Shown here: piece by piece, positions 19,901 through 28,418 of the stretch
How positions within the stretch are numbered: position 1 is the first letter of the stretch
How the letters are laid out: each line of letters starts with the position of its first letter
Source: Gammaproteobacteria bacterium
GTDB lineage: Bacteria; Pseudomonadota; Gammaproteobacteria; Pseudomonadales; Azotimanducaceae
Direction: 5' to 3'
Assembly: GCA_026706425.1 (NCBI GenBank)
Contig: JAPOYW010000705.1
Coordinates: forward strand, 1-40,321
Length of the DNA: 40,321 nucleotides
Translations under genes and position numbers: made by a program
The notes under the pieces: generated by a model
Databases searched by the model: none
What the model saw: only the letters and a program-made list of their open reading frames with translations
What the model was told of the DNA's origin: nothing

Positions 19901-20080
19901 ACGGACGTCATCGGGCTACTGCCGATCATGTGGAGTACGGGCGCAGGGGCGGACGTGATGAAGCGGATCGCGACGCCCTTGGTCGGCGGCGTCGCCACGG
20001 CGGGGATTGTCGTATTGTTCGTGTTCCCCGTGGCTTTCTACCTCTGGAATGCCCGCAGCCTGCCGCAAGTCAGGCAATAG
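16940..20080 (+). CDS. Heavy-metal efflux RND transporter (CusA/CzcA family)
   Basis: [112 protein letters not shown], a hallmark HME-RND N-terminus, full length 1046 aa. Confidence 0.95.
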   Translation: [1046 protein letters not shown]

Positions 20081-20192
20081 CTCACACCGTTTTCGGACAA
20101 TTCGCACGGTCTCAGTGGGCCCTATCGCACAAACTCGTCGATGGCGAAAAGGCATCATCGGATTGCTAGACTGTTCGTCAATCGGGAAGTAA

Positions 20193-20678
20193 ATGAATGC
20201 CACGGTGATCGACACGCTGCGGTTCGCGAATCGCCTGAAAGAGGTCGGCTTTGACCCGTCCCATGCCGAGGGAATGGCGTGCGCGCTCGGCGACGAACTA
20301 GCCGAGCGCATGCTGACCCGGCGCGACCTGGACGAGTTCAAGGTCGTCTTAGACGCCAGGTTCGAGGCCATCGACGCCAGATTCGAGGGCATCGACGCCA
20401 GATTCGAGGCCATCGACTCAAGGATCGACAGCCTCGACGCCAAGTTCGAAGCGAAATTCGACGCCCTGGACTTGAAGATCGAGTCGGTGCGACGGGAGGT
20501 CTCGGGCAAGTTCAACGTGCTTGCCTGCATGATGGTCCTCGGCTTCACCGTGCTCGGCGGACTCGTCACCTACACCGCCTCGTCGCCGCGTTACTCGCCT
20601 TCGCCTGCCGAAGCATCGATGTCACAGGAACACGCGATTGAACGCGCCGACGATTCGGCTGCTGTGCCAGCGACTTAG
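20193..20678 (+). CDS. Coiled-coil protein with membrane anchor (DUF1640/CCDC90-like), paralog of 2721-3182
   Basis: MNATVIDTLRFANRLKEVGFDPSHAEGMACALGDELAERML..., tandem ARFEAIDARFEGIDARFEAIDSRIDSLDAKFEAKFDALDLKIESV, hydrophobic VLACMMVLGFTVLGGLVTYTA. Confidence 0.8.
   Translation: MNATVIDTLRFANRLKEVGFDPSHAEGMACALGDELAERMLTRRDLDEFKVVLDARFEAIDARFEGIDARFEAIDSRIDSLDAKFEAKFDALDLKIESVRREVSGKFNVLACMMVLGFTVLGGLVTYTASSPRYSPSPAEASMSQEHAIERADDSAAVPAT
20350..20415 (+). repeat. 21-bp tandem repeat inside coiled-coil gene
   Basis: About three copies of gccag(g/a)ttcgagg(c/g)catcgac. Confidence 0.75.
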
Positions 20679-20735
20679 GAACGGCACGCCTTTCTCGCCG
20701 AGGCAATCCGAACCGTCCGATATACTGACTCGTTC

Positions 20736-21857
20736 ATGGCCCTCGAATACCCCTATCCCGCGCACCCAGAGCCCGGCACGACCATCGAAGTCGCCGAGGG
20801 CGTGCGCTGGCTCACCATGCCCATGGGAGGCTCGCTCAACCACATCAACCTCTACCTGCTCGAGGACGCCGACGGATGGTTCGTCGTCGACACCGGGCTG
20901 GCCACGAGCGAGACAAAGCGCCTCTGGCACGAGATCTTCGAGACCGAGTTGGTCGGCAAACCGGTCAAGGGCGTGATCTGCACCCACATGCACCCGGACC
21001 ACGTGGGCCAGGCGGGTATGATCGTCAACCACTTCCGCTGCCCGCTCTACATGACGCGCGCCGAGTACTACCAGGCGCGTTCGTTCATGACGATGGGTCT
21101 GGCCACCGCCAAGGGCGGATGGCTGGGCGAGCAGTTCTATCATCGCTACGGGATGTCCATGGCACCGATGCACTCGATGCGCGATGCCTGGAAGTCCCGG
21201 GCGAAAACCATGGGCAGAACCCCGGCGGAAGACATCCCGGACCCCTTGCCCATGGGCTACCACCGGATGGAGGATGGCGACCTCCTGACCATCGGTGACC
21301 ACGACTGGCAGGTGGTCGTCGGGGCCGGCCATTCGCCGGAGCACGCCTGCCTGCATTGCCACAGTCTGGGAATCATGATTTCCGGCGACCAGATTCTGCC
21401 CGTCATCACCTCAAACGTGAGCGTCCACCCGACGGAGCCGGAGGCGAATCCCTTGAAAATCTGGATGGAGTCCCACGACAAGTTCCTCGACACCCCGGAG
21501 AACACCTTCGTACTGCCGGCACACAACCTGCCGTTCTACGGCGTCCGGGAGCGGTTGCGCGACCTGATCGGGCACCACGAAGACCGGATGCTCGCCATCG
21601 AGGAGTTCTGCGTCGAACCGAAGACGGCGAAGGACTTGCTCCCCGTGCTGTTCCGACGCAAGCTCGATGCCCGCCAGACCATGATGGCGCTGGGCGAGGC
21701 CATCGCCCACTGCCACCTCCTGATGCACCGCAATCGGCTGAAACGGACCCTGGAGGAGGACGGTCGGTACCGGTTCCTATCCATCGATCCGGACTTGGAC
21801 AGACGGGCACACCCGGGACGCCATGACGCGCCGGACGAAGCGCCGATCATGGTGTGA
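20736..21857 (+). CDS. MBL-fold metallo-hydrolase
   Basis: MALEYPYPAHPEPGTTIEVAEGVRWLTMPMGGSLNHINLYLLEDADGWFVVDTGLA...GVICTHMHPDHVGQAGMI...VVVGAGHSPEHACLHCHSLGIMISGDQILP. Confidence 0.92.
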   Translation: MALEYPYPAHPEPGTTIEVAEGVRWLTMPMGGSLNHINLYLLEDADGWFVVDTGLATSETKRLWHEIFETELVGKPVKGVICTHMHPDHVGQAGMIVNHFRCPLYMTRAEYYQARSFMTMGLATAKGGWLGEQFYHRYGMSMAPMHSMRDAWKSRAKTMGRTPAEDIPDPLPMGYHRMEDGDLLTIGDHDWQVVVGAGHSPEHACLHCHSLGIMISGDQILPVITSNVSVHPTEPEANPLKIWMESHDKFLDTPENTFVLPAHNLPFYGVRERLRDLIGHHEDRMLAIEEFCVEPKTAKDLLPVLFRRKLDARQTMMALGEAIAHCHLLMHRNRLKRTLEEDGRYRFLSIDPDLDRRAHPGRHDAPDEAPIMV

Positions 21858-21881
21858 GGCGGCCTACCCCGGAAGAACTAG

Positions 21882-22163
21882 ATGATGTGGTTCCAGAGAA
21901 TCCGGCGGGTACTTACCCGCGAGAACATCGCGCACGTGACCTACGTGACGCTGAAGTGGGGCAACGACCATGTCCCGTTCGGCCTCCGATCGGTACTGGG
22001 AGTGGTTTTCGTGATCGGCGGTGTACTTGGGATCTTGCCCATCGTCGGGTTTTGGATGCTGCCTCTGGGCGTCGCGCTGATAGCCCTCGACCTGCCGTGG
22101 ACGCGTCACAAGGTCCACGATTGGATGGTGAGGCTGCAGCGGCGAGCCTCCCCGCCCCGCTGA
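21882..22163 (+). CDS. Small transmembrane protein
   Basis: MMWFQRIRRVLTRENIAHVTYVTLKWGNDHVPFGLRSVLGVVFVIGGVLGILPIVGFWMLPLGVALIALDLPWTRHKVHDW; two hydrophobic segments. Confidence 0.65.
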   Translation: MMWFQRIRRVLTRENIAHVTYVTLKWGNDHVPFGLRSVLGVVFVIGGVLGILPIVGFWMLPLGVALIALDLPWTRHKVHDWMVRLQRRASPPR

Positions 22164-22357
22164 TGGAACGCTGGTGGCTGACGACGAGTCAAGCGCGCTA
22201 GCCAAGACGACATCGCAACCGGCGGCCGACGCCGAACCCACAAGAATTCTTCTCCGGTCCTCACCGGCTCTCTGCACCCAAACTGCCCCGTCGCAGACCC
22301 GTGCCGAGTCGACGGCACAACAGCGGATTCGCCGTGCGGCGTCCCCAGTGAACCACC

Positions 22358-22633
22358 TTGGTGAGTTTCCTCACATACGTCCTCGCGCAAGCTGCGTTAA
22401 GTCTGGTCCGGCAAGCGCGGCGAAACCTGGTCGACCGGCAGACCGGCATCATCGAACTCGCACCGACCCACGCCGATCTCGCCGCGCAGGTCGGGTCGCA
22501 CCGGGAAGAGGTGACCCGCGAGATGAGCTACCTGCGGCAGCGTTCGCTGGTGAAAAAAGCCGGTCGCGGGCTCCTGGTCCGGGTGAGAGCGGTCGAGGAC
22601 CTCTATCGGCGCGAGCGCCCCGGCTGCAAATGA
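22358..22633 (+). pseudogene. Crp/Fnr-type C-terminal HTH without a cNMP-binding domain (probable remnant)
   Basis: QTGIIELAPTHADLAAQVGSHREEVTREMSYLRQRSLVKKAGRGLLVRVRAVEDLYRR resembles HTH_Crp; no cNMP-binding domain in any upstream frame. Confidence 0.55.
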
Positions 22634-22716
22634 CGCGTGGGGTGAGGATCTTCACATACACGAGCGCCAAGGCCCCGGAACACTGTTCGCCGTTGTGAAT
22701 CAGCGTGGGAGGAGTC

Positions 22717-23763
22717 ATGGACTCAAAAGCACTTGTAGGGGCGGCGTGGGCGGTCTGCCTTGTTTCGGCGGTCGGGACGGAGGCCGACCAGGATGTCACC
22801 ATCTACGTCCCCGGTCTGATTACCGGAACCCGAGAAGCGGTTTGGGTGGATGACGCCTGCCTGGAGGACAAGGAGGAAGGCTGCGAAGCCATCTACGCGG
22901 ATGTTCTGGCGGACAACGTGCAGAGCGCCCACGGGGAACTCGGCGAATCGGTGGGAGACAGCAAAGGCAGGATTCACGTCTTGGTTACGAGTCAGATGTC
23001 CGCGCCGGGGAGTTACAGTCCGAGCGAGGATCTAATCGAGATAAGAGAAGACGTCACTCAAGTGCCGTCGGTAAGTACGCGCTCCGTCTACCACGAGATG
23101 GGCCACGCTTTCGTCAAGAAGCACCTTGAGACTCGGACCGGCGGCGACCGCAACGTGCTCGAGCATTGGGGAGCGGACGAGGGCTTCGCCTTCATACTCG
23201 AGAAGAAGCTTGGGGAACAGGTAAGACCCCCGAGCGGAGACTCGGTCGACGACATCCTTGACGGGTGCGGCGACGACAATCAAGCTTGCGCCCACGATCT
23301 GGGGAGGCTGTTGGCGGCCGTGTACGACGGGGTGAGTTCGTCTCTGGGCACCGGAAAGGCCTTCCGTTATTTCCGCGACGCGGTGGCGGACTTCGACCAT
23401 GTGGGGGGCGGTTCCCTTGTTACGTTTCAGGAGGTTTTCGTAAACGTGCTCCAGGAGGCCGCCGACAACGAAGACGAGGAAGAAGCCAAGAAGGCGGTCA
23501 AGGCCGTCGCGGAGGCCTTCCGCGACGTGGCGGACGTGACGTTGCCCGCGCCCCGGATCGTCGACGAGGACGAAGGAATCGACACCGACGACATTCGGCC
23601 CGACACGTGGGTGCCCCCGTTGCCGTGGTGGTTCGGCGACAGCAGCCTGTTCGTGTGCCGCGTCGTGGATGTCTCGAACGTGAGCTGCGTCCGCCGCCCG
23701 GACGACCGGGGAGACGAGGGGCCGCGTGGGACGGGGCGGCGGTTCGATCCAGGCAGGGCGTAG
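22717..23763 (+). CDS. Predicted secreted HExGH metallopeptidase (gluzincin-like), uncharacterised
   Basis: SD GGGAGGAG before ATG 22717; MDSKALVGAAWAVCLVSAVGTEADQDV signal-like N-terminus; SVYHEMGHAFVKKHLETRTGGDRNVLEHWGADEGFAFILEKKLG contains HEMGH and downstream acidic candidate ligands. Confidence 0.7.
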   Translation: MDSKALVGAAWAVCLVSAVGTEADQDVTIYVPGLITGTREAVWVDDACLEDKEEGCEAIYADVLADNVQSAHGELGESVGDSKGRIHVLVTSQMSAPGSYSPSEDLIEIREDVTQVPSVSTRSVYHEMGHAFVKKHLETRTGGDRNVLEHWGADEGFAFILEKKLGEQVRPPSGDSVDDILDGCGDDNQACAHDLGRLLAAVYDGVSSSLGTGKAFRYFRDAVADFDHVGGGSLVTFQEVFVNVLQEAADNEDEEEAKKAVKAVAEAFRDVADVTLPAPRIVDEDEGIDTDDIRPDTWVPPLPWWFGDSSLFVCRVVDVSNVSCVRRPDDRGDEGPRGTGRRFDPGRA

Positions 23764-23766
23764 GAA

Positions 23767-24543
23767 ATGCCGGGCAGCCGAAGCAGGACAGCGGCGAGCC
23801 GCCGGAAATGGCGGCGGGCCGTCGTGCCTGGGGCGGTGGCGGCGGCCCTCTGCGTGGCGGTGGCCTTGGCCGTCCGCACGACGCCCACCGATCCCCCTCC
23901 GCAGACCGCGCCCACCGTCGAAACGGTCGGGCCGGTCGTCGAAACGCCCGCCGCGCACTTCCCGCCGCCCGCCGCAGCCAAGGCGACGCCGCCGACCAAT
24001 GAGGAGACTACCGCGCCTTGCGCGGGGTGCCTCGACGAGGCAGCGGCCAGGGACGTGGCCGAGGCGCTGGTTGTCGCCGCCGGTTTGGTCTACCAAGGCG
24101 TCCGCTTGGAGCGGGCGCACGATCTGCCGTGGTACACCAAGGAAAGTAGATGGCCGCCCGTGCCCACGGACGGCCAGCTGGACGCCCCGGAGTACTTTTC
24201 GTTTGGCCCCTCTCTCCCCATGCCGCCGTGCCGCGGGTACGAGGATCCAAATTGCAGGGGGCCGCGCGAGGAATGGTGGATCGTGTGGTTCCATGTCGGG
24301 TGGCGCACCCCCGACGAAGTGGAACTCGAAATCCTCTATGGAAACCTGCCGGAGGTGGCGGTGGCGTGGCCTCCGATCAAGCGCGAGGAGTACGTCGTCG
24401 TGGACGCCCGCAACGGCGAGATCGTGGGCTACTCCAAGGAGAAACCCTATTCGCCCAGGCCCGACTCGTTGGCGTGGGCGTACTGGTCGGCAAAGGAACG
24501 CGCGCGGCATCACCTGGGCGACGCAGCACAACCGGCGCGCTAA
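23767..24543 (+). CDS. Hypothetical membrane-anchored/exported protein coupled to the metallopeptidase
   Basis: ATG 3 nt after the preceding stop; basic N-terminus then VVPGAVAAALCVAVALAV TM, Pro/Thr-rich linker, then CAGCLDEAAARDVAEALVVAAG...EEWWIVWFHVGWRTPDEVELEILYGNLPEVAVAWPPIKREEYVVVDARNGEIVGYSKE. Confidence 0.65.
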   Translation: MPGSRSRTAASRRKWRRAVVPGAVAAALCVAVALAVRTTPTDPPPQTAPTVETVGPVVETPAAHFPPPAAAKATPPTNEETTAPCAGCLDEAAARDVAEALVVAAGLVYQGVRLERAHDLPWYTKESRWPPVPTDGQLDAPEYFSFGPSLPMPPCRGYEDPNCRGPREEWWIVWFHVGWRTPDEVELEILYGNLPEVAVAWPPIKREEYVVVDARNGEIVGYSKEKPYSPRPDSLAWAYWSAKERARHHLGDAAQPAR

Positions 24544-24604
24544 GGTCTCCACGCAGGAGAAGCCCAATGGGCGGATGACCGCCTCTCTTGAGCGCTCGTT
24601 GGCG

Positions 24605-25459
24605 TCAAGTTCGGACGTCTAGCCAATAGCCCCCGTATTCTCGTCGCCTGACGTGGCCTGCGGTGGGCGTCGCGAAGTGCGTACCGATCACCAGCACGTC
24701 GGAGTCGGCAACCCGTTCGAGCAGTGACTCCCGCGTCTGCCGGCCTTGCGCCTGGTCGTAGTCCGCCGAACTGCACCAGTCCGTCCGTGTCATCTGGCAG
24801 GGATGGTGAATACAGTCGCCCGTGATCAGGGCGTCGGCGCCTTCGGAGGCGATGCGAACGCTGACGTGCCCGGGCGTGTGTCCCGGCGTCGGCTCGAGCC
24901 ATACCTCGTCGCACAATCGATGACTCTCGGCCACGAAGTCCACAAGGCCGGCATCCATGACCGGCCTCACGGAGTCCTCGAGGACGTCCTGGCTGGATTC
25001 GACGTCACGCCAATATCGCCACTCGGTCTCCGCCACCAGGTAGCGGGCCCCGGGAAACGTAGGCACCCATTTGCCGTCGACGAGCCTGGTATTCCAGCCG
25101 ACATGGTCGACGTGGAGATGGGTGCACAGAACGGTGTCGATGCACACCGGCGGGTAACCTGCGTTCTCGAGATCGGCAAGGAAACTGGTCTGGAGGTTGC
25201 TCCAGGTGGGGATGGCCCGCTGCTTGTCGTTGCCGATGCAGGTATCGACCACGATCCGTCGTTCGCCGGTGTCCACCACGAGCGCGTGGATGCTCATCAC
25301 GAGGTTGCCGGCGTCGTCCATGAAGTGCGGGTACAGCCAGCGATAGCCCCGGACGGCGTCGCGGGTGGCGTCCGGCAGGATGAAGCGCGTTCCGCCGGTC
25401 ACCTCCATCTCCACCACGCGCGTGACCTTGACCTTGCCGATCTGCCAGACCTCGTTCAT
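24605..25459 (-). CDS. MBL-fold metallo-hydrolase
   Basis: MNEVWQIGKVKVTRVVEMEVTGGTRFILPDATRD...IDTVLCTHLHVDHVGWNTRLVDGKWVPTFPGARYLV...PTPGHTPGHVSVRIASEGADALITGDCIHHPCQ. Confidence 0.92.
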   Translation of the reverse strand: MNEVWQIGKVKVTRVVEMEVTGGTRFILPDATRDAVRGYRWLYPHFMDDAGNLVMSIHALVVDTGERRIVVDTCIGNDKQRAIPTWSNLQTSFLADLENAGYPPVCIDTVLCTHLHVDHVGWNTRLVDGKWVPTFPGARYLVAETEWRYWRDVESSQDVLEDSVRPVMDAGLVDFVAESHRLCDEVWLEPTPGHTPGHVSVRIASEGADALITGDCIHHPCQMTRTDWCSSADYDQAQGRQTRESLLERVADSDVLVIGTHFATPTAGHVRRREYGGYWLDVRT

Positions 25460-25530
25460 GTGCGCTCCGAACCAGTCGCGTTGTGCGATTATTGGTGAAC
25501 GCACCTAGGCGGGACAACAAGAGGCAGACG

Positions 25531-27333
25531 ATGGATATCAAGGGGTTCTTCTCGGCACTAACCGAACTACCCGCCCTGTTGGCGTTGAAGAAAGGCCTGG
25601 TGCCGCGACCCAACACCGACCGGGACTGCATCGGCGTGGCCCTTGAACGCAACGCGGACCAATTCGGCGACCGTATCGCGGTGATCACGGAGGACGCCGA
25701 GGTGTCCTGGGCCGAACTCAACGCCTCGGCGAACCGCTACGCCGAGTTCCTCACCGGCGCCGGTTTGACGCCGGGCGACACGATCAGCGTCATGATGGAG
25801 AACCGCATCGAGTTCTTCGCGCTTGTCCTCGCCGCCAACAAGCTCGGCATCACCACGGGCCTCATCAACACCAATCTGCGCGAGCGGCCGCTGGTTCACT
25901 GCATCACCGTGACGGCGTCCAAGAAGTGCATCTTCGGCGGCGAGTTGACCGACGCCATCGCCGAGGTCAAGGGCGAACTCGATCTCGCCGAAAACACCGA
26001 CTACTTCGTCGTGCCCGAGGATGGGGGCAGTGCGCCGGACTGGGCGGTGGACATGGCGGCGGCCAGCGCCAATCTGCCCACCGGCAACCCCGACCACACC
26101 GGCGAAGTAACCCTCGGCGAAACCGCGATGTACATCTTCACGTCCGGCACGACAGGCCTGCCCAAGGCCGCCTTGGTTTCCAACCGGCGTTTCCTGATGC
26201 TCGCCGCCCTGACCGCAAAGGCGGGCCTGCGCTGCACCGAGAAGGACCGGATCTACATCTGCCTGCCGCTCTACCACGCCTCCGGGCTCATGGTCGGCGC
26301 CGGCGCGGCATTCATGTCCGGGGCTTCGATGTTCGTGCGCAAGCGATTCTCGGCAAGCGCGTTCCTCGGCGAGATACGGGAATACAACTGCACGCGTTTC
26401 GTCTATGTAGGCGAACTCTGCCGCTACCTGCTTGCCAGCCCCGCCAAACCCGACGACCACGACAACCCCTTGGATACGGTGATGGGCAACGGCCTGCGTC
26501 CCGACATCTGGTCCGAGTTCAAGAGCCGCTTCGGCCTCAAGCGGATCACCGAGTTCTACGGCGCCAGCGAAGGCAACGTGGCTTTCGCGAACCTGTTGAA
26601 CAAGGATCGCACCATCGGCATGACGTCGTCCAAGATCGCCCTGGTGGGCTACGACGTGGATGCCGACGAGATCGTCCGCGATGCCGACGGCCGCTGCGTG
26701 GAGGTCGAAGCGGGCGAGCCGGGTCTGGTCCTCGGCCACATCAATCCCAACGCGGCGTTCGAGGGCTACACCGACCGGGAAGCCACCGAGAAGAAGATCC
26801 TGCGCGACGTCCTGGAAGAGGGGGACGCCTGGTTCAACACCGGCGACCTGGTACGCGAGGTCGACGTCGGCTACAGCCTCGGCTATCCGCACTACCAGTT
26901 CGTCGACCGGGTCGGCGATACCTTCCGTTGGCGGGCCGAGAACGTCTCGACCAACGAGGTCGGCGAGATCGTCAACGGCTTCGGCGGCATCGAGATCTGC
27001 AACGTATACGGGGTCGAGGTGCCGGGTGCGGACGGTCGGGCCGGCATGGCCGCAATCTGCCTGTCGGGGGACGCGGAACTCGATCTCGAAGGATTCGCGC
27101 AGTACGTCGAGCGGGAACTTCCCGTCTATGCGCGACCGGTATTCCTGCGCATCCAGAAGAATTTCGATCTAACGGGCACGTTCAAGCTCGTCAAGGGGGA
27201 TCTGAAGCGGGAGTCCTACAACATCGAGGAGATCACCGATCCGGTCTACGTCATGAAGCCCCGCACGTCGAGCTACGTTCCCCTGGACACCGACTACCTG
27301 CAAACGATCCGCGACGGCGCGGCCGGGTTCTGA
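25531..27333 (+). CDS. Long-chain acyl-CoA synthetase (FadD/FATP-like)
   Basis: MYIFTSGTTGLPKAALVSNRRF AMP-binding motif; YGASEGN; GDLVREVDVGYSLGYPHYQFVDRVGDTFRWRAENVSTNEV. Confidence 0.92.
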   Translation: MDIKGFFSALTELPALLALKKGLVPRPNTDRDCIGVALERNADQFGDRIAVITEDAEVSWAELNASANRYAEFLTGAGLTPGDTISVMMENRIEFFALVLAANKLGITTGLINTNLRERPLVHCITVTASKKCIFGGELTDAIAEVKGELDLAENTDYFVVPEDGGSAPDWAVDMAAASANLPTGNPDHTGEVTLGETAMYIFTSGTTGLPKAALVSNRRFLMLAALTAKAGLRCTEKDRIYICLPLYHASGLMVGAGAAFMSGASMFVRKRFSASAFLGEIREYNCTRFVYVGELCRYLLASPAKPDDHDNPLDTVMGNGLRPDIWSEFKSRFGLKRITEFYGASEGNVAFANLLNKDRTIGMTSSKIALVGYDVDADEIVRDADGRCVEVEAGEPGLVLGHINPNAAFEGYTDREATEKKILRDVLEEGDAWFNTGDLVREVDVGYSLGYPHYQFVDRVGDTFRWRAENVSTNEVGEIVNGFGGIEICNVYGVEVPGADGRAGMAAICLSGDAELDLEGFAQYVERELPVYARPVFLRIQKNFDLTGTFKLVKGDLKRESYNIEEITDPVYVMKPRTSSYVPLDTDYLQTIRDGAAGF

Positions 27334-27340
27334 CGCGGTC

Positions 27341-28354
27341 GTGATCGAGACGTTCGACGCCCATTCGGAATTCAAGGGTTTTTCCGTCGACACCGGTTCG
27401 CTTCGCGCCGAACTGATCGAGCTCGGCGGTATCGTGACCCGCCTCGAAATCCCCGACCGGGAGGGGACGTATGCAGACGTGTTGCTTGGCTGCCCGGCGG
27501 TCGGCGACTACCTCGGACCCCACCCGCACTTCAACTGCCTGGTCGGTCGCTACGCCAACCGGATGACCAACGCCGAGTTCTCACTCGACGGCGTCACCCA
27601 TCGCCTCGACGCCAACATTCCTCCTCACCACCTCCACGGCGGTGGAGATGGATTCGGTCTTCGGCGATGGGACGGCGAGGTGGATGGCGACGGGGTCGTG
27701 TTCCGCCTCGCAAGCGCCTCGGGCGACGGCGGCTACCCGGGGACGCTCGCTGTGAAGGCGGAATATCGTTTCGCCGGCGCACGCGTCGCCTTGGAGATCA
27801 CGGCAACCACGGACGCGCCGACGCCGGTCAGCTTGACCTCGCACCACTACTACAACCTGAGCGGCGTACACGGCTCAACGATCAACGACCACGAGGTGTC
27901 GATCCTCGCCGCAGCCTACCTCCCGGTCAGCGAAGACCTGACTCAACTCGGGATCGTCCGGCCCGTGTTCGGGACTCCCTTCGATCTCAGAAACCCGGCG
28001 ACGCTGGGCAACGCCATGGCTGCCCACGACCGCCAGATCCAGCTAGCCGGGAATGGCTTCGACCACACCTTCGTCCTTGCCGGCAGCGGTCAGCGTCGCG
28101 CTGCACAGGTTCGACATGCCGCGTCGGGCCGAACCCTGACGGTCACCACCGACCAGCCGGGCATTCAGCTCTATACGGGCAACACCCTGTCCGCTCGCGG
28201 CAAGCACGGTAAACGCTACCCGGTCCACGGTGGGCTATGCCTCGAGACGCAGCAGTTTCCGGATGCGCCGAACCACCCGAACTACCCGAACGCCATCCTG
28301 CGTCCGGGAGAACGCTTTCGCGCCCGAACGGAGTTCGAATTCTCGTTGACCTGA
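27341..28354 (+). CDS. galM: Aldose 1-epimerase
   Basis: RAELIELGGIVTRLEIPDREGTYADVLLGC...FNCLVGRYANRMTNAEFSLDGVTHRLDANIPPHHLHGGGDGFGLRRWDGE...LTSHHYYNLSG; GTG start. Confidence 0.92.
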   Translation: MIETFDAHSEFKGFSVDTGSLRAELIELGGIVTRLEIPDREGTYADVLLGCPAVGDYLGPHPHFNCLVGRYANRMTNAEFSLDGVTHRLDANIPPHHLHGGGDGFGLRRWDGEVDGDGVVFRLASASGDGGYPGTLAVKAEYRFAGARVALEITATTDAPTPVSLTSHHYYNLSGVHGSTINDHEVSILAAAYLPVSEDLTQLGIVRPVFGTPFDLRNPATLGNAMAAHDRQIQLAGNGFDHTFVLAGSGQRRAAQVRHAASGRTLTVTTDQPGIQLYTGNTLSARGKHGKRYPVHGGLCLETQQFPDAPNHPNYPNAILRPGERFRARTEFEFSLT

Positions 28355-28418
28355 CGGCGCGCCCTTCGGGCGCGATCAAGAATGCTGCCCCATTCTCGTG
28401 GCCCCGCCACGCACTGGG

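Noticed and set aside
23032-24567. 511-aa minus-strand ORF
   Set aside because: Antisense to the coupled metallopeptidase and partner; the plus strand has SD, signal peptide-like and HExxH motifs.
25567-26892. 441-aa minus-strand ORF
   Set aside because: Antisense to acyl-CoA synthetase, composition artefact.
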